From positions 558,001 through 622,000 of the forward strand of contig NZ_JBQKUO010000002.1 of the NCBI RefSeq assembly GCF_052156635.1: a stretch of 64,000 nt of DNA. Direction: 5' to 3'. A program made the translations under genes and the position numbers. The DNA is from Nitrospina sp052156635. Its GTDB lineage: Bacteria > Nitrospinota > Nitrospinia > Nitrospinales > Nitrospinaceae. The notes under the pieces were generated by a model. It was not told the origin of the DNA. It did no database searches and saw nothing but the letters and a program-made list of their open reading frames with translations. Shown piece by piece: positions 26,088 through 33,833 of this stretch (the first letter of the stretch is position 1; each line of letters begins with the position of its first letter).

Positions 26088-27215
26088 GTGAAAACTCTTT
26101 TTTCAGATGACGATGTGTCTGCGGCGGAGCGCTATTGGGTGGCGTTGAACATGGTTCTTGGCGTCGGCAAGACGCTGTTTCACCGGCTGGTCCAAGGTTT
26201 GGGATCCCCCAGGAATGTATTTAATGCCTCCCGCCAGCAACTGATGCAGGTGGAGGGGATTGGTGCAAAAACCGCGGCGCAAATACTAAAATTCGACTTG
26301 GAACGCAATTTGGACCGGGAATACCGGTTGATGAGGGACACCGGAGTGCGTGTGCTCACTTTGGAGGACCCGCGTTACCCGCCGCTATTGAAAGCAATTT
26401 ACGACCCGCCTCCGGTACTGTATTTCAAGGGACGGTTTTTTGATAACGTGAGCTTTCCCTTCGCCGTGGTGGGCACCCGTGCGGTATCGAGTTATGGGAA
26501 AATTGCAACCGAACGGTTGTGCAGCGAGCTCGCACAACGTGGAGCCTGCCTGATCAGCGGCATGGCGCGGGGTGTCGATACCCTGGTGCATAAAACAGCC
26601 CTTAAAGAGAAGGCGGTCACCCTGGCGGTAATGGGGTGTGGCTTGGAACACACGTATCCACCGGAGAATCGTGCCCTAAAGGAAAAAATCACCGAGTCCG
26701 GGGCAATCATCTCGGAATTTCCCATGTCCACCAAACCGGATCGAAACAATTTTCCTGCCCGCAACCGGGTGATCAGCGGTCTTTCGCAGGGGACATTGGT
26801 GATCGAAGCAGGAGAAAAGAGTGGTGCGTTGATCACTGCGTATTTTGCACTGGAGCAAGGCAGGGAAGTGTTTGCATTGCCCGGGAATATTTTTTCACCT
26901 AAAAGCAAAGGTTCACACAATCTGATAAAGAAAGGTGCGAAACTGGTGGATGGCGTCGACGCCATTCTGGAAGAATTTTCCGAAGAAGTGCAACAAAATA
27001 TGGCTGCCAAGGAAATTAATGATGAAAGAATTGAATTGACAGATTTTGAAAAGCTATTACTTTCATTAATAGGCCACGAACAGCACCACGTTGATGACCT
27101 GATAGAACGCAGTCATTTGCCAGCGGCGGATGTTTTGGCTACACTTGTACAGTTGGAATTGAAAGACCGGGTTACGCAAACGGATGGCCTGTGGCACATG
27201 GCCCGGTTTCCCTGA
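26088..27215 (+). CDS. dprA: DNA processing protein DprA
   Basis: 375 residues from a GTG start. DprA binds single-stranded DNA and loads RecA during natural transformation. An N-terminal helical (SAM/HhH-like) domain (ALNMVLGVGKTLFHRLVQGL, then VEGIGAKTAAQIL) is followed by the Rossmann-like core: AVVGTRAVSSYGKIATERLC, ISGMARGVDTLVHK, FPARNRVISGLSQGTLVIEA and REVFALPGNIFSP. A C-terminal winged helix (about 315-372) completes the three-domain form. First gene of a dprA-topA-trmFO unit with 14 and 21 bp gaps. Confidence 0.95.
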   Translation: MKTLFSDDDVSAAERYWVALNMVLGVGKTLFHRLVQGLGSPRNVFNASRQQLMQVEGIGAKTAAQILKFDLERNLDREYRLMRDTGVRVLTLEDPRYPPLLKAIYDPPPVLYFKGRFFDNVSFPFAVVGTRAVSSYGKIATERLCSELAQRGACLISGMARGVDTLVHKTALKEKAVTLAVMGCGLEHTYPPENRALKEKITESGAIISEFPMSTKPDRNNFPARNRVISGLSQGTLVIEAGEKSGALITAYFALEQGREVFALPGNIFSPKSKGSHNLIKKGAKLVDGVDAILEEFSEEVQQNMAAKEINDERIELTDFEKLLLSLIGHEQHHVDDLIERSHLPAADVLATLVQLELKDRVTQTDGLWHMARFP

Positions 27216-27229
27216 AGCATTGAGGTATT

Positions 27230-29482
27230 ATGGGTAAATCCTTGCTCATCGTGGAGTCACCCACGAAAGTCGAAACGCTCAAGAAAATCATCGGGAAGGA
27301 CTTCGTCGTCAAAGCCTCGGTGGGTCATATTAAAGACCTGCCGAAAAAAAAGCTGGGTGTCGATGTCGAAAACAACTTCAATCCCGAATACATCACCATC
27401 CGAGGAAAAGGGAAAATCCTCAATGCGTTGAAAACCGCTGCCAAAAAAGCGGACAACATCTACCTCGCACCCGACCCGGATCGCGAGGGCGAGGCGATCG
27501 CCCACCACATCTGCAACGAGGTTTCAAAAATCACGAAGGGCAAGATTTACCGCGTGATGTTCAACGAGATCACCAAGAAAGCGGTCACCGAGGCGATCAA
27601 GCATCCCACCGAGTTGAATGTAAATAAAGTGAATGCCCAGCAGGCCCGGCGCATTCTGGACCGTCTTGTGGGCTACAAGATCAGTCCCATTCTATGGAAA
27701 AAAGTTCAGCGTGGACTCAGTGCGGGGCGTGTGCAGTCGGTGGCGCTTCGGATGATTTGCGACCGGGAAGAGGAAATCAAGAGCTTCAAGAGCGAAGAAT
27801 ACTGGACCATCACCATCGATCTCGAAGGCAGCAAGGAGCCCGAATTCCAGGCCAAGCTGTTCAAGGTCGAGGGGAAAAAGGCTGAGATCGGCAACGAGGA
27901 ACAGGCCCAGGCCATTGTCAAGGCGGTGGAGAAGGGCGAGTTCGTCCTCGAGGACATCGTCAAAAAGGAAAGGAAGCGCAACCCTTCCGCCCCCTTCATC
28001 ACCAGCACCCTTCAGCAGGAGGCGTCCCGCAAACTCAATTTCTCTCCGAAGAAAACCATGATGCTTGCCCAACGCCTGTACGAAGGGATAGCCCTGGGCA
28101 AGGAGGGCACCGTGGGTTTGATCTCCTACATGCGTACCGACTCGACGCGGTTGTCGGAAGAGGCGATCGGGGACATTCGCCGTCTCATCGAGGACAAGTA
28201 CGGCAAGGAATACGTGCCCAAGGCACCGAATGTGTACAAGAGCAAGAAAACGGCGCAGGAGGCTCACGAGGCGATCCGGCCCACCAACATCATGCTGGAG
28301 CCAAAGTCGATCAAGGAATACCTCGAGAAGGATATGTACAACCTGTACGAGCTGATCTGGGCACGCACGCTTTCCTGCCAGATGGTGCCTGCGGTGCTGG
28401 ATACCACCCAGTTTGATGTGGTGACCGCCAAATACCTGTTTCGCGCCAACGGTTCGGTGATCAAGTTCGACGGGTTCATGAAGGTGTACGTAGAGGACAC
28501 GGACGATGAAGGTGCGGGCATGAAGTCTACCGAAAAAATTCTCCCCGATATCAAGAAGGGAGAGGTTCTCGAAATGAAGAAGGTCCTTCCGGAACAGCAT
28601 TTCACCCAGCCACCGCCGCGGTTCACCGAGGCGATGCTGGTGAAAGCACTGGAGGAAAAAGGCATCGGCCGGCCCAGTACGTATGCCGCCATCATCAGCA
28701 CCATCAAAGACCGCGATTACATCCGAAACGAAGACAAGCGCGTGGCGCCGACGGAGTTGGGTCACCTGGTCTCGGAACTCCTGGTGGACAATTTTCCGGA
28801 TATCATGACGGAGGAGTTCACGGCGCAGATGGAGGACCAGCTTGACCAAATCGAGGAAGGCAAGATCGAGTGGGTGGACACGCTGAAATCGTTTTACGGT
28901 CCGTTCGAAAAAGACCTGGTCGAAGCGGAAGCAAAAATGAAAGATATCAAGAGCCAGGTAGAGGAAACCGACGAGGTTTGCGAGAAGTGCAACAGCCCCA
29001 TGATCATCAAGTGGGGCCGGTTCGGCAAATTCATGGCCTGTTCCGGCTACCCGGAATGCAAGAACACGAAAGAAATCGGTGGCAACAATGGCGAAGGGGG
29101 CAAAAAGGTTTCCGAGAAGGTAGACGACACCTGCGATAAATGCGGCGCGCACCTGGTCATGAAAATGGGCCGTTTCGGCAAGTTCCTCGCCTGCTCGGAG
29201 TATCCGGAATGCAAGTTCACCAAACCCATCAGCCTGGGCATCAAGTGCCCGGAACCCGATTGCAAAGGTGACATCTCGCCCCGCCGTACGAAAAAAGGCC
29301 GCACATTTTATGGATGCAGTGAATACCCGAATTGCAAGTTCACTTCCTGGGACAAGCCGGTGGACGAGGCCTGCCCGAAATGCAACAACGCCTACATGGT
29401 CACCAAGTGGAAAAAGAATGAAGGCGAAAGCATTGTGTGCCCCGGTTGTGGCTTCAAGAAATCGTCCGACGAAGCGGCATAA
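27230..29482 (+). CDS. topA: DNA topoisomerase I
   Basis: 750 residues. Type IA enzyme relaxing negative supercoils. The Toprim domain starts SLLIVESPTKVETLKKIIGK with DPDREGEAIAHH; the catalytic Tyr is in GLISYMRTDSTRLSEEA; ARRILDRLVGYKISPILWKK is typical. The C-terminus holds four zinc-ribbon-like repeats, three with a CxxxxxCK ending (CSGYPECKNT, CSEYPECKFT, CSEYPNCKFT) and a last one CPKC/CPGC. Normal dprA-topA linkage is kept. Confidence 0.97.
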   Translation: MGKSLLIVESPTKVETLKKIIGKDFVVKASVGHIKDLPKKKLGVDVENNFNPEYITIRGKGKILNALKTAAKKADNIYLAPDPDREGEAIAHHICNEVSKITKGKIYRVMFNEITKKAVTEAIKHPTELNVNKVNAQQARRILDRLVGYKISPILWKKVQRGLSAGRVQSVALRMICDREEEIKSFKSEEYWTITIDLEGSKEPEFQAKLFKVEGKKAEIGNEEQAQAIVKAVEKGEFVLEDIVKKERKRNPSAPFITSTLQQEASRKLNFSPKKTMMLAQRLYEGIALGKEGTVGLISYMRTDSTRLSEEAIGDIRRLIEDKYGKEYVPKAPNVYKSKKTAQEAHEAIRPTNIMLEPKSIKEYLEKDMYNLYELIWARTLSCQMVPAVLDTTQFDVVTAKYLFRANGSVIKFDGFMKVYVEDTDDEGAGMKSTEKILPDIKKGEVLEMKKVLPEQHFTQPPPRFTEAMLVKALEEKGIGRPSTYAAIISTIKDRDYIRNEDKRVAPTELGHLVSELLVDNFPDIMTEEFTAQMEDQLDQIEEGKIEWVDTLKSFYGPFEKDLVEAEAKMKDIKSQVEETDEVCEKCNSPMIIKWGRFGKFMACSGYPECKNTKEIGGNNGEGGKKVSEKVDDTCDKCGAHLVMKMGRFGKFLACSEYPECKFTKPISLGIKCPEPDCKGDISPRRTKKGRTFYGCSEYPNCKFTSWDKPVDEACPKCNNAYMVTKWKKNEGESIVCPGCGFKKSSDEAA

Positions 29483-29503
29483 CGTTTAAAAGAACCGGGA
29501 AAT

Positions 29504-30817
29504 ATGACATCGCATGTGACCATCATCGGGGCCGGGCTTGCCGGATCGGAAGCGGCCTGGCAGATCGCCGAGCGGGGCGGGCGGGTGGTTCTTTACGAAA
29601 TGCGTCCGGAGCTCAAGACTCCGGTTCACAAAACCGACCACTGCGCCGAACTGGTGTGCAGCAACTCCCTTGGGTCCAACCAGGATACCTCCGCTCCCTT
29701 TTTACTCAAACAGGAACTGCGCAAACTCAACTCGCTTGTGATCCGTTCAGGCGACCGGCATGCGGTGCCCGCCGGCGCGGCACTGGCCGTTGACCGCAAC
29801 CTGTTTTCGGCGGAAATAACCCAGTCGCTGGAACAGCATCCCAACATCACCCTGAAGCGCAACGAGGTGAAGGACATTCCATTTGACGGACCCGTTATCA
29901 TCGCTACAGGGCCCCTCACTTCGCCCGCGCTGTCGGACCGCATCTCATCCCTGCTGGGGCAGGGGTATCTGTATTTTTACGATGCGCTTTCCCCGATTGT
30001 GGACACCAACTCCATTGATATGACCAAAGCGTTTTTCGCGTCGCGTTATGGCAAGGGCGATGCGGATTACCTGAACTGCCCCCTGAACAAGGAGCAGTAC
30101 GATCAGTTGGTGGACGGATTGTGCAAGGCGGAGAAAGTCCCTCTCAAGGAATTTGAAAAACCGGTTTACTTCGAAGGGTGCATGCCGGTGGAGGAACTGG
30201 CATTGCGGGGTCCCAAAACCCTTGCTTTTGGCCCGCTCAAACCGGTTGGCTTGAATCATCCGGAGACAGGGGAGAGGTTTCATGCGGTGGTGCAGTTGCG
30301 GCGGGAAAACAAAGAGGGTACGGCCTACAATCTGGTCGGGTTTCAAACGAAGCTGACATATCCTGAGCAACGCCGCATTTTCCGCATGATTCCCGGATTG
30401 GAAAACGCCGAGTTTTTCCGGTACGGTGCCATTCATCGCAATACGTTCATCAACTCGCCGGAATTGCTGTCCGCCGATTTGAGCCTGAGGAAAAACCCGA
30501 ACATGTGGTTTGCAGGCCAGATCACGGGGGTGGAGGGGTATGTGGAGTCCTGCGCAATGGGCCTGGTTGCCGGGCTGTGCGCTTTAAGCCGGGTACGCAA
30601 CGCCCCCTTCACAAGGCCGCCGAAAGAAACGGCCATCGGTGCGCTGTTGCATTACGTGACGGAAGGCCCCCCTAAAGGGAATTACCAGCCAATGAATGTG
30701 AACTTCGGATTGTTTTCGGGGGAAGAGTTCAAAATCCGGGACAAGAAGGTTCGCAACGCCAAAATCATCGAGCGCGCCCTCGCTATTCAGGAGGAGTGGC
30801 TGAAAACCCTTTGCTGA
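29504..30817 (+). CDS. trmFO: Folate/FAD-dependent tRNA (uracil-54-C5) methyltransferase
   Basis: 437 residues. Makes ribothymidine at tRNA position 54 using methylene-tetrahydrofolate. The FAD-binding N-terminus is IIGAGLAGSEAAWQIAERGG, with the family blocks TDHCAELVCSNSLGSNQDTS, YFEGCMPVEELALRGPKTL and FAGQITGVEGYVESCAMGLV. The conserved Cys residues of the active site are present (SCAMG and EGCMP). Its stop is only 3 bp from the stop of the convergent GAF-PilB gene, and no terminator separates them. Confidence 0.97.
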   Translation: MTSHVTIIGAGLAGSEAAWQIAERGGRVVLYEMRPELKTPVHKTDHCAELVCSNSLGSNQDTSAPFLLKQELRKLNSLVIRSGDRHAVPAGAALAVDRNLFSAEITQSLEQHPNITLKRNEVKDIPFDGPVIIATGPLTSPALSDRISSLLGQGYLYFYDALSPIVDTNSIDMTKAFFASRYGKGDADYLNCPLNKEQYDQLVDGLCKAEKVPLKEFEKPVYFEGCMPVEELALRGPKTLAFGPLKPVGLNHPETGERFHAVVQLRRENKEGTAYNLVGFQTKLTYPEQRRIFRMIPGLENAEFFRYGAIHRNTFINSPELLSADLSLRKNPNMWFAGQITGVEGYVESCAMGLVAGLCALSRVRNAPFTRPPKETAIGALLHYVTEGPPKGNYQPMNVNFGLFSGEEFKIRDKKVRNAKIIERALAIQEEWLKTLC

Positions 30818-30820
30818 CCT

Positions 30821-33679
30821 TTATACGATACAGACCGCCAGCACCTGCTTGAGGTCGCAATCCCCCTTGAAGATTTTCCAGATGCCGTCCTGCTTCAGGG
30901 TGGTCATACCGTCCTTGATGGCCTGGTCGCGCAATTCTTCGACCAGAGCCTGCTTCATGACCATGCGTTTGATTTCCGCCGTGCCCTCCAGGACCTCGTG
31001 GAGACCCGTCCGCCCTGCATAACCCGTGTCGCTGCACTTCTCGCAGCCCTTGGGTCCATACAGTTTGAGATCGTCTGAATATGGGATGTTGATGTTTTTG
31101 GCGAACAGTTCCGGATCCCCATACTCATTCACAAGCGTATCGTATTCCTCTTTGGTGGGGTGGTATTCCTCCTTGCAGTTTTTGCAAAGCGTGCGCACGA
31201 GGCGCTGGGCCGCAATGAGGAGGAGGGCGTCGGCAAAGTTCAGCGGGTTCATGCCCATGTCGAGAAGACGCGTGATGGTTTCAGGTGCGGAGTTGGTGTG
31301 CAGGGTGCTGAAAACCAGGTGACCCGTTAGGGACGCTTCCAAACCGATGGCACAGGTCTCCGCGTCGCGCATCTCACCCACCATGATGACGTCCGGGTCA
31401 CCGCGCAGAAAGGAACGCATGGCGCGGGCAAAATCGAGCCCGATCTTGTTGAGCATCTGCACCTGACGTAATCCTTTCTGCGTGATTTCCACCGGGTCCT
31501 CGGCGGTCCAGATCTTTTTTTCCGGGGTGTTGATGTAACCGAGGGTGGAGTGCAGGGTGGTGGTTTTACCGGAACCGGTCGGCCCCACCACCAGAATCAG
31601 GCCATAGGGTTTCGCCGCCATCGCCTGAATCAATTTCAGGTTGCGGTCGGAGAAATTCATGTTCTCCAGGGGAATCGGTTTGCTGGCGGCAAGGATACGC
31701 AGAACCGCGTCCTCGTTGCCTCCCACAGTGGGGCAGGTGGCAAGGCGGTATTCCACTTCCCTCCCCCCGTATTTGAGTTTGATCTTGCCGTCCTGGGGCA
31801 GGCGTTTTTCCGCGATATCCAGACGTGCCATGATTTTGAGGCGGGACATCATGGCGAATTTGTACATGGGTGGAATTTCCTGGTATACGCGGCAGGCTCC
31901 GTCTTTACGAAAACGCACCACCATGTGGTCCTTGCCCATGCCCGGTTCGATATGTATGTCGGACACGCCGTTGTCATAGGCGTCGGTCAGGATTTTGTTC
32001 ACCAGTTTGACGATGGTGTTGTCGCTTTCGCTGATAGCGTTTCCATCCTCGTCCTCTTCTGAAGCCAGTTCGGTGTCTTTTTCACTTTCCAGCGCGTTGA
32101 GCAGGGTGGACATTTCTTCCAGAGGAGCCCCGGCCGACTCCTCCGCCACAGCGGCATTCAGAAAGTCACGGATGTCGGCCTTCAACCCGACGCGGAACTC
32201 AATCTTCTTTTTGACGAAGATGAGCTTGATGTTCTGGATTTTATCGAGGTTGTTGGGGTTGTCGATAACGATGACCACCTTGTCGTCTTCGCGTTCAACG
32301 GGTACCCAGTGATTTTTCGACAGAAAGTTAAGGTTCAATCCTTCGAAAATGGTTGCGGGCAGGACCATTCCGTCTTCGTATCCCATGTACGGGATCTTGT
32401 AAAAGTTTTCCAGTGATTTGCCAAGCTCCTTTCTCGAAATACCGAGTTCATCCAGAAGGATGTTTTCGATATCCATCTGTTCCTTGCGGGCGCGGTTGAT
32501 GGCTTTATTCAGTTCGATGTCAGTCAGCAAGCCCTGTTGCAGGAGATAAGAAAACTTCGTGGGTTTTTGTTGAACGAATTTCGACTGGTTGTAAAAAGCA
32601 AGGGCTAGAGTTTCGGAGACGACCTTGGCGCTTTTTTCGTCAATGACGTTAAAAGGCTGGTTGTTCTTTTTGTTGATCAACTGCAAAACCCCCATCATTT
32701 TGTCTTTATGGATGAGGGGCGTCACAAGCATGCTTTTGGTCTGGAAACCTGAAATTTTGTCCCAGGAACTGTCGAACGTCAGTTCGGGGTGAAACTTTTT
32801 TAATTCCCGGTCATCGTATACATTCTTAATGACCACCATTCTCTGTTCCATGGCTACGCAGCCGGCGATGCTCTGTGGAGCAATGGGGACCCGGATTTCA
32901 TTGATTTTCTCACCGGATTTGACTTTGGAATAAACTTCGTTGCGCACCGGATCGACGGCATAAACTGTAATGAGGCTCGCATCGAACAATTCCAGAATGC
33001 GGTCCTTCAGGCTGATCAGGATTTCATCCACGTTTTTGGCTGAGTGGATGTCATTGATGATTTTGACGAGCTTTTCCTGCAGTTCGGCAGAGGAGAGTGG
33101 TTTGGAACCAGGCGTATCCATGGTCGGGGAATTTCTTGCAGTCATGGTACTGTTCCCATCCAGTTTGGTTACTAAAAATCCCAAGTAGGGTGCAAGTTCC
33201 TTGGAAATTTTGAAATCCTGTTCCGAGAACCCGCCGTTTCCGACTTTGTTGACGAATTCCACAATCCCCACAACTTTTTTCTTGTAGGGCAGGGGCAAAA
33301 CCATCAAAGACCGGGTTTCGAGATCCAGCACTTCATCAACGGTGGAGCCGATTTTGAAGTTGGGGTTCATTGCCAGTATGGAACCCAACTCTCCCGCGTT
33401 TTTTAATAAAATCGGCCGACCGTTGAGTGTTGCGTGCCCCGCCAGCATATCGTTTTTCAACGGCAACCGGTGCTCTTGAACTCCGTAACCCAATTCATGA
33501 CAGGAAACCAGTTCCTTGTTGGCCCGGTCCAATTTGTATAGCACCACCGCTTCGCTGGGAAACAACCCTTTCAATTCTTCCAGCAATCCGGGAAGCAGGG
33601 ACCACAAATCACCCGATGACTGGATCTGGGCACTGATTTCCTGGACTTTCATTTCCAGGGTAGCAGAATCGGTCGTCAT
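30821..33679 (-). CDS. GAF-GAF-PilB/GspE family ATPase (paralog 1)
   Basis: 952 residues from the ATG at 33677-33679 (a TTG 12 bp upstream is also possible). Domains: GAF 1 (about 15-180), GAF 2 (about 200-380, VLQLINKKNNQPFNVIDEKS), a T2SSE N-terminal-like segment (about 385-520, FSYLLQQGLLTDIELNKAI), then the full secretion ATPase (about 555-930). The ATPase has Walker A GPTGSGKTTTLHSTL near 700, Asp/His boxes, Walker B GDPDVIMVGEMRDAETCAIG, and a tetracysteine zinc site (CKNC, CEKC). PilB/GspE ATPases power pilus or type II pseudopilus extension. Two GAF domains suggest control by a small ligand. No pilin or platform gene is adjacent. Confidence 0.92.
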   Translation of the reverse strand: MTTDSATLEMKVQEISAQIQSSGDLWSLLPGLLEELKGLFPSEAVVLYKLDRANKELVSCHELGYGVQEHRLPLKNDMLAGHATLNGRPILLKNAGELGSILAMNPNFKIGSTVDEVLDLETRSLMVLPLPYKKKVVGIVEFVNKVGNGGFSEQDFKISKELAPYLGFLVTKLDGNSTMTARNSPTMDTPGSKPLSSAELQEKLVKIINDIHSAKNVDEILISLKDRILELFDASLITVYAVDPVRNEVYSKVKSGEKINEIRVPIAPQSIAGCVAMEQRMVVIKNVYDDRELKKFHPELTFDSSWDKISGFQTKSMLVTPLIHKDKMMGVLQLINKKNNQPFNVIDEKSAKVVSETLALAFYNQSKFVQQKPTKFSYLLQQGLLTDIELNKAINRARKEQMDIENILLDELGISRKELGKSLENFYKIPYMGYEDGMVLPATIFEGLNLNFLSKNHWVPVEREDDKVVIVIDNPNNLDKIQNIKLIFVKKKIEFRVGLKADIRDFLNAAVAEESAGAPLEEMSTLLNALESEKDTELASEEDEDGNAISESDNTIVKLVNKILTDAYDNGVSDIHIEPGMGKDHMVVRFRKDGACRVYQEIPPMYKFAMMSRLKIMARLDIAEKRLPQDGKIKLKYGGREVEYRLATCPTVGGNEDAVLRILAASKPIPLENMNFSDRNLKLIQAMAAKPYGLILVVGPTGSGKTTTLHSTLGYINTPEKKIWTAEDPVEITQKGLRQVQMLNKIGLDFARAMRSFLRGDPDVIMVGEMRDAETCAIGLEASLTGHLVFSTLHTNSAPETITRLLDMGMNPLNFADALLLIAAQRLVRTLCKNCKEEYHPTKEEYDTLVNEYGDPELFAKNINIPYSDDLKLYGPKGCEKCSDTGYAGRTGLHEVLEGTAEIKRMVMKQALVEELRDQAIKDGMTTLKQDGIWKIFKGDCDLKQVLAVCIV

Positions 33680-33780
33680 AAAGATAATCAACAGTGACAG
33701 GAACAGCTACTTCGCAACGCGACGTCTTCGACCACCCGGGTCAGGACTGATTACTCCATGCGATGAATTTGGATGAAAAC

Positions 33781-33809
33781 AGTATAAATACCTTCCCGAA
33801 TAACTTCAA
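33781..33809 (-). promoter_or_regulatory. Promoter of GAF-PilB paralog 1
   Basis: On the minus strand TTGAAG (33804-33809), 17-bp spacer, TATACT (33781-33786); predicted start near 33774, leaving a leader of about 95 nt. It lies in the gap between the two tandem ATPase genes, so paralog 1 can be expressed on its own. Confidence 0.6.
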
Positions 33810-33833
33810 TGTTTTCCGGGAGAGGAACGGTTC